A stretch of 64,000 nt of DNA, from the NCBI RefSeq assembly GCF_002295105.1, contig NZ_NSGH01000005.1, forward strand, positions 85,855 to 149,854, written 5' to 3'. How positions within the stretch are numbered: the first letter of the stretch is position 1; each line of letters starts with the position of its first letter. This DNA comes from Salimicrobium humidisoli (GTDB lineage: Bacteria > Bacillota > Bacilli > Bacillales > Halobacillaceae). The notes under the pieces were generated by a model. The model was not told the DNA's origin and did no database searches. It saw only the letters and a program-made list of their open reading frames with translations. Below, in pieces: positions 30,885 through 40,041 of the stretch. Position numbers and translations under genes: made by a program.

Positions 30885-31577
30885 GTGGGGAATGTTACAC
30901 AGAGGATTTATGAGGAAATTAAAAATGACTTACCTAAAATTGAGCAAGGTTTAAAAACAAAGAATGGGTCTGGAAGGCTTTGGAAGAATTTAAAGAGTAA
31001 GTATTCAATTCTTATTCCTGAAATAGATGGAAAAGTAAAAGAATCAGGGAAAATTTCATCTGGAGGAGAAGAATTTGATTATAGATCTGAATTAGAACAA
31101 TTTAAAGAAGTAATACTAGCTTACTTGATTATTAACCCTATAGATGAACAATCTAATGAAGAGGTTTCGAATAAAGCTAATCAATTATTGAATGAAGCTA
31201 GCCCTAGTGGTGTCGATGACACGATTATTAAGAAAATAGAGGAGTCTAAAATATATATTCGTTCCTCAAAATCTGGAGAAAAACAAATAGCTTTAGAAAA
31301 AATATGGGATTGTTTAGAAAGGCTTAAAACTATTTTGGGCGAAAATAAGAAAGACTCTATAAAAAGAATGATAAATAGAGTTAGTCATGGTTCAGATGAG
31401 ATTAAAGAAAGATTAAATTCCGAGTTTAATGAATTAACGTCAATTGGAAACACCTTTCAAATTAGACACTTTGAAACTGATACTGAAGAAATTTTGTCAG
31501 ATTCGTTTAGAGAATATCTATATTTTAGGGTTCTTAGTTTAGTTAGTTATTGCATAAACGAAATTAAAAATTATTAG
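30885..31577 (+). CDS. AT-rich orphan protein of 230 residues, possible defence-associated family
   Basis: A mostly helical, highly charged cytosolic protein without signal or membrane segment. GTG start at 30885 with AGGGTGG four bases ahead. Residues 130-151 (GEKQIALEKIWDCLERLKTI) and 183-195 (ELTSIGNTFQIRH) match, from memory, a widespread uncharacterised family often seen near phage-defence genes; R161-x6-H168 (RMINRVSH) and R194-H195 could be HEPN-like but this is weak. GC content is far below that of the flanking genes, indicating acquisition. It lies alone after plasmid and regulator remnants. No function is claimed. Confidence 0.8.
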   Translation: MGNVTQRIYEEIKNDLPKIEQGLKTKNGSGRLWKNLKSKYSILIPEIDGKVKESGKISSGGEEFDYRSELEQFKEVILAYLIINPIDEQSNEEVSNKANQLLNEASPSGVDDTIIKKIEESKIYIRSSKSGEKQIALEKIWDCLERLKTILGENKKDSIKRMINRVSHGSDEIKERLNSEFNELTSIGNTFQIRHFETDTEEILSDSFREYLYFRVLSLVSYCINEIKNY

Positions 31578-31754
31578 TATAAATTATTAAACAATAGAAT
31601 ACTTAAATTGAGTGTTTAAAACTTAGCGAGAAACGCTTTCTTTCTTATCTTGATATAAGAGTAACATCTTCGATTTATCCCGAATGGTCTTGAGTCCTCG
31701 TTATACGTGCGTTTATACAGAAAAACAGGAAGCATTTATTTCTATGTCTGAACA

Positions 31755-31790
31755 TAAAAAAAGAGGAAGGCACCGGGCCTCCCTCTTTAA
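31755..31790 (-). terminator. Terminator of yuiD
   Basis: On the minus strand AAAGAGGGAGGC pairs with GCCTTCCTCTTT, followed by a T run; the stem overlaps the yuiD stop codon region. Confidence 0.85.
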
Positions 31791-32263
31791 AATACGAGAA
31801 AATGGACAAAAAAGGTGAGAAGGACTCCGAACACTCCCCCTACGAACACTTCCACAGGCTGGTGTCCGAGCATTTCCTTGATCTCTTCGCGTTTCTCGAA
31901 TCCTTCTTTCGTTCCCCAGCCTCTCGCCTGTTCGACGAACCGCTGGAAATCGTTCAGAAGAATATTGAGCATAATCGCCTGCTCTCCGGACTGCCTGCGA
32001 ACACCGGTGGAATCGAACATCACGATAATGGCGAAGACGGTGGCTACGGAGAATATGGCGGAGTCGAAACCCTGCTCGATTCCGACACCGGTCGCAAGTG
32101 CGGTGACGGCAGCGGAGTGACTGGACGGCATGCCGCCCGTGGAGAAGGCGAGTTTACCGTCGATTTTTCGTGAAGCTATAAATGAAATCGGGATTTTGAT
32201 ACCCTGAGCGAGAAAAATAGCAAGAATTGCCGCCCAGAGAGGGAAGTTCTGGAGGATATCCAT
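31787..32263 (-). CDS. yuiD: YuiD family membrane protein (DUF212, PAP2-related)
   Basis: A 158-residue protein with about four hydrophobic segments. FSTGGMPSSHSAAVTALATG resembles the PSGH phosphatase motif of the PAP2 superfamily, and HQPVEVFVGGVFGVLLTF resembles the last PAP2 motif. Plant homologues and YuiD are poorly characterised; a lipid phosphatase role is inferred. The ribosome binding site before 32263 is weak. It lies in the yui block as in B. subtilis. Confidence 0.88.
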   Translation of the reverse strand: MDILQNFPLWAAILAIFLAQGIKIPISFIASRKIDGKLAFSTGGMPSSHSAAVTALATGVGIEQGFDSAIFSVATVFAIIVMFDSTGVRRQSGEQAIMLNILLNDFQRFVEQARGWGTKEGFEKREEIKEMLGHQPVEVFVGGVFGVLLTFFVHFLVF

Positions 32264-32323
32264 AGCGATCTTCAGCCTTTCTGCATGAAACCTGTATTAT
32301 GTATTGCATATTATACGTTAAAG

Positions 32324-32352
32324 TAAAAGCCTCCCGCAATGAGGAGGCTTGT
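32324..32352 (-). terminator. Terminator of deoD
   Basis: AAGCCTCC pairs with GGGAGGCTT on the minus strand with a short T run. Confidence 0.75.
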
Positions 32353-32356
32353 TTGA

Positions 32357-33067
32357 TTAATCCTGGATTACAGCGTCGAGTGCGATTTCCATCATGTCGG
32401 TGAAAGTGGTCTGACGTTCTTCGGACGTCGTCTCTTCTCCGGTAAGGATGTGATCACTTACGGTAAGGACGGTAAGCGCCTGACGATTGTATTTTGCCGC
32501 CAGCGTATAAAGGGCGCTCGTTTCCATTTCGATGGCCAGCACGTTATAGTCAGCAAGTTTCTGGTTAAACTCTTTTGCGTTGTCGCGGTAGAACTGATCA
32601 CTCGTAAACACGTTCCCGACGTGAAGATTGAGATTCTTTTTCACTCCGGCATCGTAGGCGTTTCTGAGAAGGGTGAAGTCGGCACTCGGGGCGAAATCGA
32701 CTTCTCCGAAAGTGGCACGGTTCATGCTCGAATCGGTAGAGGACGTATTCGCAAGGATAACATCGCGGACATTCACATCTTCCTGGATAGCGCCGCAGGA
32801 ACCGACTCTTACAAGTTTCTGCACATCATATGCATCCATAAGTTCGTTCACATAGATGGAAATGGACGGAACTCCCATCCCTGTTCCCTGGACGGAAACC
32901 CTTTCTCCTTTATACGTACCGGTATAACCGTACATACCGCGTACTTCATTATAACATACCGCATCTTCAAGAAAATTCTCCGCAATAAACTTGGCGCGTA
33001 GCGGATCTCCCGGAAGAAGTACTTTATCGGCGATATCGCCTTTATTAGCTCCAATATGTGTAGTCAT
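32357..33067 (-). CDS. deoD: Purine nucleoside phosphorylase, DeoD type
   Basis: A 236-residue hexameric-type purine nucleoside phosphorylase. [22 protein letters not shown] is the typical N-terminus (phosphate-binding G and R), [19 protein letters not shown] the central phosphate loop, [17 protein letters not shown] the purine/ribose site with Glu-Met-Glu, and [17 protein letters not shown] holds the catalytic Asp. It splits purine (deoxy)nucleosides to base and ribose-1-phosphate for salvage. AAAGGAGGAG precedes the start. Single gene. Confidence 0.95.
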   Translation of the reverse strand: MTTHIGANKGDIADKVLLPGDPLRAKFIAENFLEDAVCYNEVRGMYGYTGTYKGERVSVQGTGMGVPSISIYVNELMDAYDVQKLVRVGSCGAIQEDVNVRDVILANTSSTDSSMNRATFGEVDFAPSADFTLLRNAYDAGVKKNLNLHVGNVFTSDQFYRDNAKEFNQKLADYNVLAIEMETSALYTLAAKYNRQALTVLTVSDHILTGEETTSEERQTTFTDMMEIALDAVIQD

Positions 33068-33175
33068 TATAGCTCCTCCTTTAACCGTCTTTCTTATCTA
33101 AATTATCATAACGGTTTCATTAAGACAAATGCCCGGTTTGACAGGGGTGGACTTCTCCCCGTTTCTAAAGTACTT

Positions 33176-33556
33176 TTACTTGAAGTACTGCTTTTCTAGA
33201 TCCTGAAGACGGGTCAGCGCTTTCTGATTGAACTCTGTATCCCGTCGCTCCAGTTTCTTTTTGTATTTCTGTACGGAATCTTCCAGGGATTTCATGTAAT
33301 CAGGGATTTCATCGTCGTAAGGATGAACTGCCTGTTTGTCGACGTTAGCTTTTTCATGGTGGGCCAGGGCTTTTCGCTGATGGAAAAACACATCTTCGGT
33401 CTGGCCCGGATTGTGCAGGTCACCCTGGGCCGGGTGTGTGTGTACGGCAAGGACCTCGACAAGAAATTTGGAACCGCGGTCTTCTTTGACTTTTCCTATG
33501 TACGTCCCTGTTTTATAAAACGCTTTTACCGTATCATCGATTTTCACTTCATCCAT
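33176..33556 (-). CDS. kapB: Kinase-associated protein KapB
   Basis: A 126-residue protein with the KapB fold: N-terminal beta barrel (VKAFYKTGTYIGKVKEDRGSKFLVEVLAV), HTHPAQGDLHNP in the middle and a helical C-terminus. In B. subtilis KapB (kinase-associated lipoprotein B) influences KinB in the sporulation phosphorelay. This copy shows no signal peptide or lipobox, so it is cytosolic as read. AGGAGG lies 10 bases before the ATG. Alone in its transcript. Confidence 0.9.
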   Translation of the reverse strand: MDEVKIDDTVKAFYKTGTYIGKVKEDRGSKFLVEVLAVHTHPAQGDLHNPGQTEDVFFHQRKALAHHEKANVDKQAVHPYDDEIPDYMKSLEDSVQKYKKKLERRDTEFNQKALTRLQDLEKQYFK

Positions 33557-33660
33557 AATTTGGACACCTCCTATGACATTTCTATGAGAATAATAACATA
33601 TTTACTGCTGAACCCGACCGTTCTTTGTTACAATGAACGCAGGGAGCGTGGTACGATACT

Positions 33661-33849
33661 ATGGATTTTCTATATTTTCCACAGGATAAAACAGAATACA
33701 TTCCGTCAATGATTATGCTGGCATTGTTCATGGTGGCTGCAATTGTAACTGTCTATATTTTCGTGAAAGCTTCGAAACGGGAAGAAGACCACGTGCCGGA
33801 GCATCTGAAGGATGATCCTCATTATTATGAGCGGGAAGAGAATAAATAG
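33661..33849 (+). CDS. Small single-span membrane protein
   Basis: A 62-residue protein with one membrane segment (about residues 17-36, MIMLALFMVAAIVTVYIFVK) and a charged C-terminal tail rich in Glu, His and Asp. GGGAG lies upstream at long spacing. Unknown function; it is divergent from kapB and followed by a strong terminator, which supports expression. Confidence 0.6.
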   Translation: MDFLYFPQDKTEYIPSMIMLALFMVAAIVTVYIFVKASKREEDHVPEHLKDDPHYYEREENK

Positions 33850-33905
33850 AAAAAGCGCGTGACCCCTTGAGGTTCAACCACCCCGGGGATCACGCGTTTT
33901 TTTAC
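33849..33905. terminator. Bidirectional terminator between the small membrane gene and patB
   Basis: AAAAAGCGCGTGACCCC pairs with GGGGATCACGCGTTTTT around a loop that holds a further short stem; poly-A and poly-T flanks serve both directions. Confidence 0.85.
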
Positions 33906-35077
33906 GCTTTCGATTTTACGGCTTTAATGATTCTGTCCACGCCTTCTTCTACGGTCTTATGCGGAGCAGCGATATTCATGCGCATGAATCCTTCTCCTTC
34001 TTTACCGAAAGAAGCTCCATCGTTAAGACCGACTTTCGCCTCCTCATTCATGAATTTTTTCAGTTCGTCGGGACCAAGGCCGAGCTTCCGGCAGTCGAGC
34101 CACAGCAAATATGTGCCTTCCGGCTCGATCACTGTAATGGTATCCGTCTCTGCATGAAAGCGGTCGCGCGCGTATTCCACGTTATCCGTAAGGGTTTTCT
34201 GGAGATTTTCAAGCCATTCCTCTCCATGTTTATAGGCAGCTTCAAGAGCGGTGAGACCGAGAGTGTTCAGCATGTTGACTCCCTGACTCTGGAACTGGCG
34301 ATTCAGTCTTTCGCGTTTTTTCTCATCCTTCGTTACGACATACGATGCCTGCAGACCGGCCAGGTTGAAAGTTTTGGTCGGAGAGTAGCAGGTGACGGTG
34401 ACATCATCGATTTCATCGCTTAGTGAGGCGATGGATGTATGACTGTTGTCGCCAAGGAGCAGATCCGAATGGATCTCATCCGATAAAATCGTAACGTTAT
34501 GTTTCACACATATGTCGGCCATCTGTTTCAATTCAGATGCCGTCCATACGCGCCCCACCGGGTTATGAGGGCTGCATAGAATGAACAGCGGAACATTGTT
34601 GTCTTTGATTTTCTGTTCGAAATCCTCAAAATCAATGGTGTAACGGCTCCCGTCGAAGTTCAACTCATTTTCGACGATATGCCGTCCATGTGTTTTCACG
34701 ACGTTGTAAAACGGAGGGTATACAGGAGTCTGGATCAGTATATGGTCGCCGACTTCGGATAGTGCCTGCACGAGCATATGCAGGCTCGGAACTACGCCGG
34801 GGCTGTAAGTGATCCAGTCTTTGTCGATGTCGTAATTGTAATGGTTTTTCACCCAGTTCCGGATTGTCTGTTTTACTTCTTCATCCGGGAGAGTGTAGCC
34901 GAAAATTCCGTGGGCTACTCTGTTTTCCAGCGCAGTCGTTACCGCATCCGGGACCTGGAAGTCCATATCTGCAACCCACATCGGGAGAATCTCTTTATTC
35001 TCGAATAGACTTTCAGCAAAGTCCCACTTCACGGAACGCGTACCCTTTCTATCAATCACTTCATCAAAATTGGCCAT
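33902..35077 (-). CDS. patB: MalY/PatB-type PLP-dependent cystathionine beta-lyase
   Basis: A 391-residue class I/II aminotransferase-fold enzyme. N-terminal IDRKGTRSVKWDF and LPMWVADMDF, the PHNPVGRVW block, SDEIHSDLLL, and the PLP-binding Lys in CYSPTKTFNLAGLQ are the MalY/PatB signature; the conserved LRMNIAAPH-like Arg is FMRMNIAAPH. The enzyme splits cystathionine to homocysteine, pyruvate and ammonia. The start at 35077 has GAGGTGAGG just ahead; the frame extends 42 codons more with no family match. In B. subtilis patB is also near yugI. Confidence 0.92.
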   Translation of the reverse strand: MANFDEVIDRKGTRSVKWDFAESLFENKEILPMWVADMDFQVPDAVTTALENRVAHGIFGYTLPDEEVKQTIRNWVKNHYNYDIDKDWITYSPGVVPSLHMLVQALSEVGDHILIQTPVYPPFYNVVKTHGRHIVENELNFDGSRYTIDFEDFEQKIKDNNVPLFILCSPHNPVGRVWTASELKQMADICVKHNVTILSDEIHSDLLLGDNSHTSIASLSDEIDDVTVTCYSPTKTFNLAGLQASYVVTKDEKKRERLNRQFQSQGVNMLNTLGLTALEAAYKHGEEWLENLQKTLTDNVEYARDRFHAETDTITVIEPEGTYLLWLDCRKLGLGPDELKKFMNEEAKVGLNDGASFGKEGEGFMRMNIAAPHKTVEEGVDRIIKAVKSKA

Positions 35078-35399
35078 ATTCCTCACCTCATTCATTAATG
35101 TATACATACATCTTAACGGAAAACATGGGAAGTTGTTAACTAAAGGGGAACGTTTGCGGAGAAAAATAAGGAAAAGCACGTTCTCAGAAGTAAAAAAAAG
35201 CAAAGCGATAAATTATCGCTTTGCTTACACAGGGGGAATACGAGAAAGTCTTACATTATATAATATAGCCGGGAGAACCGGAGATTAAACATATTTCCGG
35301 TAAAAATTTCAGGAAAGTTATTTTTGAATAATAACAACTCTTGTGCTATAATAACTAATTGTGTAAAGAAACGAATAAATAAATCAGGAGTTGTATAGT

Positions 35400-35786
35400 A
35401 TGGCAGAGAATTTTCAAGAAGGTCAAGTCGTAGAAGGTAAAGTAACAGGAATCCAACCGTATGGTGCATTCGTTGCACTTGATGATAAGGTTCAGGGTCT
35501 CGTACACATTTCGGAAGTGACACACGGTTTCGTTAAAGATGTTAACGAACACCTTTCAGAAGGAGACGAAGTACAGGTTAAGATTTTGAATATAGATGAA
35601 GCGAAGAACAAATATTCACTTTCTATCCGTGCTACTCAGGAAGCTCCAAAGCGTGCTCCTAAACAGAACAATCGTCAGCAGGCGTCTTCCGCTCCAAAAG
35701 AAGACCAGTCCGGTTTCAACACTTTGAAAGACAAGCTTGAAGACTGGATCAAACAATCCGACGATCGCGAAAAATATCGTAACTAA
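35400..35786 (+). CDS. yugI: S1-domain RNA-binding protein YugI (GSP13)
   Basis: A 128-residue protein with an S1 domain at residues 5-75 (GQVVEGKVTGIQPYGAFVAL, GLVHISEV, GDEVQVKILNIDEAKNKYSLSIR) and a basic, Gln-rich C-terminal tail. YugI is known as general stress protein 13 and binds ribosomes. CAGGAG precedes the ATG at 35400. A short terminator follows. The flanking patB and yugJ genes keep the B. subtilis order. Confidence 0.92.
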   Translation: MAENFQEGQVVEGKVTGIQPYGAFVALDDKVQGLVHISEVTHGFVKDVNEHLSEGDEVQVKILNIDEAKNKYSLSIRATQEAPKRAPKQNNRQQASSAPKEDQSGFNTLKDKLEDWIKQSDDREKYRN

Positions 35787-35813
35787 GTCCGGGGACCTCC
35801 CGGGCTTTTTTTA
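35787..35813 (+). terminator. Terminator downstream of yugI
   Basis: CCGGGG/ACCT/CCCGG stem followed by seven T. Confidence 0.8.
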
Positions 35814-35893
35814 TTTGGTCAATCATATCTTTTGAGATGTGAACGAGATTTCTTCATACTTAACGGGAACGAAAAAAAGGAGGAATTTTCAGT

Positions 35894-37060
35894 ATGAAAT
35901 CATTTGTTTTTCATAATCCGACCAAACTGATCTTCGGTAAAGATCAGGTAAAAACACTTCCGGACCATTTGCCTGCAGGTACGAAAAACGTACTTCTCGT
36001 CTACGGCGGTGGCAGCATAAAGAAAAATGGTGTATATGATGACGTAATGGAGCAGTTGAATAATGAAGGGGCTGCCGTTACGGAACTGTCCGGCGTGGAA
36101 CCGAACCCGAAACTGACAACGGTGCGTGAAGGCGTCGAATTGTGCCGTGAAAAAGATATAGATTTCATTCTCGCTGTCGGCGGAGGCAGTGTCATTGATG
36201 CTGTGAAGACGATTGCCGCAGCTGCGAAATACGAAGGGGATGCCTGGGATCTCGTTACGAGAAAAGCGGCTCCTGTAGATGCTCTTCCGTTCGGCACCGT
36301 ACTTACAATGGCAGCGACAGCCAGTGAAATGAACGCCGGCTCGGTCATCACGAACTGGGAGACGAATGAAAAGTACGGATGGGGTCATCCGCCTTATACG
36401 AACCCGACGTTTTCTATTCTCGATCCCCAAAACACCGTGACGGTTCCGAAAGATCAGACCGTCTATGGCATCGTTGATATGATGACTCACCTGATGGAAC
36501 AGTATTTCCACGAGGAAACGCAGTCTCCTGTACAGGATGAGATGATCGAAGGGGTCATGCGTGCTGTGAAGGACACCGCTCCGAAACTTCTCGAAGACCT
36601 CTCGAACTATGAACACCGCGAGACGATTATGTATGCCGGAACGCTTGCTCTTAACGGAATGATGCAGATGGGGTACAAAGGAGACTGGGCCTCCCACAAC
36701 ATTGAGCACGCCGTTTCGGCCGTTTACGACATTCCGCATGCCGGCGGTCTTGCTATCCTGTTCCCGAACTGGATGGAGTACAATATCGACGTACAGACGA
36801 AGCGTTTCGCCCGTCTTGGTGAAAAAGTGTTCGGTATCGACACGGAAGGCAAAACGGACAAAGAAGTCGGCCTGGAGGGCATCAGAGCCCTCAGAAAATT
36901 CTGGAGTTCTCTCGGCGCACCGGAAACGCTCGCCGATTACGACATTTCCGATGAGAAATTCGATACGATCGTGGACCGTGCCATGAAACGCGGACCATTC
37001 GGTAATTTCTCCGAACTTCAGGAAAACGACGTTTACCGCGTTCTCGAGCTTTCCAAATAA
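35894..37060 (+). CDS. yugJ: NADH-dependent butanol dehydrogenase-type iron ADH (YugJ/BdhA)
   Basis: A 388-residue Fe-containing alcohol dehydrogenase, only distantly like the one at 18133. Features: [18 protein letters not shown], the NAD loop [33 protein letters not shown], and metal ligands in [11 protein letters not shown] and [21 protein letters not shown]. This is the layout of butanol dehydrogenase A/YugJ, which reduces aldehydes with NADH. AAGGAGG precedes the ATG. Single gene between terminators. Confidence 0.92.
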   Translation: MKSFVFHNPTKLIFGKDQVKTLPDHLPAGTKNVLLVYGGGSIKKNGVYDDVMEQLNNEGAAVTELSGVEPNPKLTTVREGVELCREKDIDFILAVGGGSVIDAVKTIAAAAKYEGDAWDLVTRKAAPVDALPFGTVLTMAATASEMNAGSVITNWETNEKYGWGHPPYTNPTFSILDPQNTVTVPKDQTVYGIVDMMTHLMEQYFHEETQSPVQDEMIEGVMRAVKDTAPKLLEDLSNYEHRETIMYAGTLALNGMMQMGYKGDWASHNIEHAVSAVYDIPHAGGLAILFPNWMEYNIDVQTKRFARLGEKVFGIDTEGKTDKEVGLEGIRALRKFWSSLGAPETLADYDISDEKFDTIVDRAMKRGPFGNFSELQENDVYRVLELSK

Positions 37061-37130
37061 GAAAAGATCACCGAGTTTCAGTTATAGGAGAAACACGAGC
37101 ATTAGGATTAAAATTGAATAGTATATACAG

Positions 37131-37159
37131 AAACCGGGCCTATAGGGGTTCGGTTTTTG
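37131..37159 (+). terminator. Terminator downstream of yugJ
   Basis: AAACCGGGCC/TATA/GGGGTTCGGTTT with T run. The rest of 37060-37290 holds no gene. Confidence 0.7.
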
Positions 37160-37292
37160 TTTTGGTAAGAGAGGCGGAAGGGAAGGAAAAAGCGGAATCA
37201 CCACACGACGAATGAGTCCTGCTGCTTTTCCTATTAAAAGGAGAGACCCCACTGGCTACAGAAGAAAATTCTGATTCGAATACACTCATTTT

Positions 37293-37355
37293 TGTAAAAA
37301 GTATTTGACATAATAGGCGACGATGCTACAATAAAAGTGTCAAAAACATTTTACA
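37293..37355 (+). promoter_or_regulatory. Promoter flanked by 18-bp inverted operators, ahead of the DUF2178/XRE pair
   Basis: The -35 TTGACA (37305-37310) and extended -10 TGCTACAAT (37324-37332) are 16 bases apart. TGTAAAAAGTATTTGACA at 37293-37310 is the inverted counterpart of TGTCAAAAACATTTTACA at 37338-37355, with 16 of 18 positions matching. The arms overlap the -35 and the transcription start, a typical repressor arrangement, and the downstream XRE protein is the natural candidate. Confidence 0.7.
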
Positions 37356-37374
37356 TTATAACGGGAGGTATTGG

Positions 37375-37677
37375 ATGGACTGGGTTAAAGTCGTATATGC
37401 GTTCGTTTTGCTTGCATGTGCTGTGTATATTTTGAGTGTAACTTTTTTCGCAAGAGGGGACGAAAGAAAGAAATTTATCAACCGCAAGGCTCAATCGTAT
37501 ACGTTCGGAGTGGTTTTCGGAACGCTGATTTTCGAAATCATCAACGTGATTGTTCAGACGTTCCGTGGGAACCCCGCCAGCTACGGGGAAGGGATCTCAC
37601 CGCTCATGTTCCTCACCATAATTATAGTCATCTACATGGGAACGCTGCTATTCTACAGAAATAAGTATGGGGATTAA
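37375..37677 (+). CDS. DUF2178 small membrane protein
   Basis: A 100-residue protein with three hydrophobic segments (about residues 5-24, 43-62 and 77-95). FFARGDERKKFINRKAQSYTF between segments 1 and 2 is typical of DUF2178. GGGAGG precedes the ATG. The gene ends three bases before an XRE regulator, a pairing often seen in Firmicutes and archaea. The function is unknown; the regulator probably controls both. Confidence 0.82.
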   Translation: MDWVKVVYAFVLLACAVYILSVTFFARGDERKKFINRKAQSYTFGVVFGTLIFEIINVIVQTFRGNPASYGEGISPLMFLTIIIVIYMGTLLFYRNKYGD

Positions 37678-37679
37678 CT

Positions 37680-37874
37680 ATGGAAAATCAGATCAAAGAA
37701 CTCAGAAAAACGGCAAAGCTGTCGCAGGAGGAACTGGCCAGGGCCTGTAAAGTTTCCAGACAGACGATAAATGCAATCGAGAACAATAAATATGATCCTA
37801 CCCTGCAGCTGGCGTTCGATATTGCCTCCGTGCTCGACTCCACTGTGGATGATCTCTTTGTTCCGAAGAGGTAG
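37680..37874 (+). CDS. XRE-family HTH regulator (YozG/YgzD-like)
   Basis: A 64-residue single-domain regulator. The helix-turn-helix spans residues 5-57: IKELRKTAKLSQEELARACKVSRQTINAIENNKYDPT followed by LAFDIASVLDSTVDDLF. This tiny XRE type typically represses its own operon. The ATG follows the DUF2178 stop directly. Inverted repeats at 37293-37310 and 37338-37355 flanking the promoter are likely its operators. Confidence 0.9.
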   Translation: MENQIKELRKTAKLSQEELARACKVSRQTINAIENNKYDPTLQLAFDIASVLDSTVDDLFVPKR

Positions 37875-37962
37875 GCGGGCTCCCCTGTGTTTACTTGATT
37901 TCAATTTAGTGATTCTGTAAAGTTAATGAATGAAAATACACCAAGGATCAGGAGGAGTTCAG

Positions 37963-39303
37963 ATGACGCACGTACGTTTTGATTATGATAAAGCATTGAA
38001 GTTTATGAACGAACATGAGGTCGGCTATATGCAGGACGCCGTTTCTCTTGCCCACCGTGCCCTGCACGAAGGAACCGGGGCCGGGAGTGATTTTCTCGGG
38101 TGGTTGGATCTGCCTGAAAACTACGATCAGGAGGAATTCGGACGTATCGAGAAATCGGCGGAGAAGATTAAAGCTGATTCGGACGTATTGCTCGTTATCG
38201 GTATCGGAGGGTCGTACCTCGGAGCGCGGGCGGCGATTGAAATGCTGCAGCACAGTTTCTTTAATGAACTCGAAGACCGCAGCGCACCTCAGGTATTTTT
38301 CGTAGGTAACAACATAAGCTCTTCCTATATCAACGACCTGCTTGAACTGATAAGGGATAAAGACGTTTCCATCAACGTTATTTCGAAAAGTGGCACGACG
38401 ACGGAACCGGCGATCGCCTTCCGCATTTTCCGTAAATTCCTTGAAGAGAAATACGGCGAAGAAGAAGCGACGAAACGGATTTACGCCACCACTGATAAGA
38501 AGAAAGGTGCGCTCAAAACACTGGCGGATGAACGGGGATATGAAAGTTTTGTCGTACCGGATGATGTCGGAGGACGGTACTCCGTTCTGACAGCAGTCGG
38601 CTTACTTCCAATTGCCGCCTCCGGTATTCCGATACAGGAAATAATGAAAGGCGCCCGCAAAGCTCAGCACGAACTTTCCGGTTCTTCCCTGGAAGATAAC
38701 CCTGCGTATCAGTATGCGGCCGTCCGTAATATTTTCTACAATAAAGGCAAATCGATTGAAATGCTCGTGAACTATGAACCGGGGCTGCAGTACTTCTCCG
38801 AATGGTGGAAGCAGTTGTTTGGAGAAAGTGAAGGGAAGGACCAGAAAGGCATTTTCCCTGCATCGGCAAACTTCTCGACAGATCTGCACTCTCTCGGTCA
38901 GTTCATACAGGACGGTCGCAAAGATCTGTTCGAAACGGTTCTTCACGTGGAGACACCGAAGTCCGATTATACGCTCGAAGCGGAAGAGAATGACCTGGAC
39001 GGGCTGAACTACCTCGCCGGTAAAACGATTTCCGAAGTGAACGAGAAAGCGTACCAGGGTACGATGCTTGCACATACGGACGGAGATGTCCCGAATCTGA
39101 TTGTCCACGTGCCCGAGATGGATGCCTACACATTCGGTTATCTCGTATATTTCTTTGAGAAAGCCTGTGCCATCAGCGGGTATATCCTCGGAGTGAACCC
39201 GTTCGATCAGCCGGGAGTGGAAGCGTATAAGAAGAATATGTTTGCCCTCCTCGGCAAACCCGGCTTTGAAAAAGAGAAAGAAGAACTGGAGAATCGTCTG
39301 TAA
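37963..39303 (+). CDS. pgi: Glucose-6-phosphate isomerase
   Basis: A 446-residue phosphoglucose isomerase. The sugar-phosphate binding blocks [18 protein letters not shown] and [16 protein letters not shown], the catalytic Glu in [16 protein letters not shown] region, and the PGI signature end [16 protein letters not shown] are present. It interconverts glucose-6-phosphate and fructose-6-phosphate. CAGGAGGAG precedes the ATG at 37963; the frame begins earlier at 37930 without support. Terminator follows. The yugI-yugJ-pgi order is the same as in B. subtilis. Confidence 0.96.
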   Translation: MTHVRFDYDKALKFMNEHEVGYMQDAVSLAHRALHEGTGAGSDFLGWLDLPENYDQEEFGRIEKSAEKIKADSDVLLVIGIGGSYLGARAAIEMLQHSFFNELEDRSAPQVFFVGNNISSSYINDLLELIRDKDVSINVISKSGTTTEPAIAFRIFRKFLEEKYGEEEATKRIYATTDKKKGALKTLADERGYESFVVPDDVGGRYSVLTAVGLLPIAASGIPIQEIMKGARKAQHELSGSSLEDNPAYQYAAVRNIFYNKGKSIEMLVNYEPGLQYFSEWWKQLFGESEGKDQKGIFPASANFSTDLHSLGQFIQDGRKDLFETVLHVETPKSDYTLEAEENDLDGLNYLAGKTISEVNEKAYQGTMLAHTDGDVPNLIVHVPEMDAYTFGYLVYFFEKACAISGYILGVNPFDQPGVEAYKKNMFALLGKPGFEKEKEELENRL

Positions 39304-39322
39304 AAAATAGCATAGCACGTGT

Positions 39323-39351
39323 GAAACCGGGCCCCTGGGGTCCGGTTTTTG
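39323..39351 (+). terminator. Terminator downstream of pgi
   Basis: GAAACCGGGCCCC pairs with GGGGTCCGGTTT followed by TT. Confidence 0.8.
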
Positions 39352-39374
39352 TGTTACTGAGCCGGTTTCTTTTA

Positions 39375-39421
39375 TTTTCGTGCCCTTCAGGAGGCAAGGG
39401 AGGGGCTGAAGGGCACGAAAA
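39375..39421. repeat. Perfect 16-bp inverted repeat
   Basis: TTTTCGTGCCCTTCAG (39375-39390) and CTGAAGGGCACGAAAA (39406-39421) enclose 15 bases. There is no T run after either arm, so it is not a standard terminator. The rest of 39352-39566 holds no gene that I can support. Confidence 0.8.
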
Positions 39422-39566
39422 ACCGCTTTTCCTGCCGCTGGGGAGAAAAAACCGGCGCCGAACGTCACGATTACGGGATGATCGTTACCTTCAGGCCGAT
39501 TCTCAACGTGTGGAGGGAAGGAAACGCGGCATTTCCATGAAAAAAGAACGCATTTCTATACAACAA

Positions 39567-39602
39567 CAAAAAAACTCCCCGCTTCTTCCTGCGGGGAGTT
39601 TT
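39567..39602 (-). terminator. Terminator of the thioredoxin gene
   Basis: On the minus strand ACTCCCCGC pairs with GCGGGGAGT, followed by TTTTTTTG. Confidence 0.88.
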
Positions 39603-39614
39603 CACATTCGTCTA

Positions 39615-39926
39615 TTACACGTGTTTTTGTGCCGTAGCCATGATTTCTTCTTTCGGCTGGAAACCGACGGCCTGGTCTACAACTTCCCCGTCTTTAAGGA
39701 AAAGAAGGGTAGGAATGCTCATTACGCTGTGCTTCTGAGCAGTTTCCGGATTTTCGTCAACGTTCAATTGTACGACGCTGATCTGATTGTCCTCTTCATC
39801 GATCTCCTCAAGTACAGGAGCAATCATTTTGCAGGGACCGCACCACGGAGCTCCGAATTCAGCTACGACGAGACCATCTTTCGTCTCCTCGGTGAATGTG
39901 GAATCTGTAACATCTTTAACAGCCAT
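39615..39926 (-). CDS. trxA: Thioredoxin
   Basis: A 103-residue thioredoxin. The WCGPC active site is at residues 28-32 (C29, C32), with the cis-Pro in MSIPTLLFLKDGE. It reduces disulfides in cytosolic proteins with electrons from thioredoxin reductase. The start at 39926 has GGAGAG ahead; seven codons upstream in frame are unsupported. It is a single gene and may be a paralogue of the main TrxA, so the symbol is a best guess. Confidence 0.88.
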   Translation of the reverse strand: MAVKDVTDSTFTEETKDGLVVAEFGAPWCGPCKMIAPVLEEIDEEDNQISVVQLNVDENPETAQKHSVMSIPTLLFLKDGEVVDQAVGFQPKEEIMATAQKHV

Positions 39927-40041
39927 GCTATCTCTCCTTCGTGCCATTATTTCTAACCGTTAAAATCAAACTAAGTGGTTAGAATTACACTTTAAAATAT
40001 GATAGGATAAAAGTCAACCATTCAGTTTAAGGAGAATGTAT

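Noticed and set aside
31628..31641. cre-like GAGAAACGCTTTCT after the orphan gene
   Set aside because: Three mismatches, and located in an intergenic region between convergent genes.
39321..39956. Plus-strand frame of 211 codons across the pgi-trx gap
   Set aside because: It runs antisense through the thioredoxin gene with its WCGPC site and includes two terminators; a chance frame.
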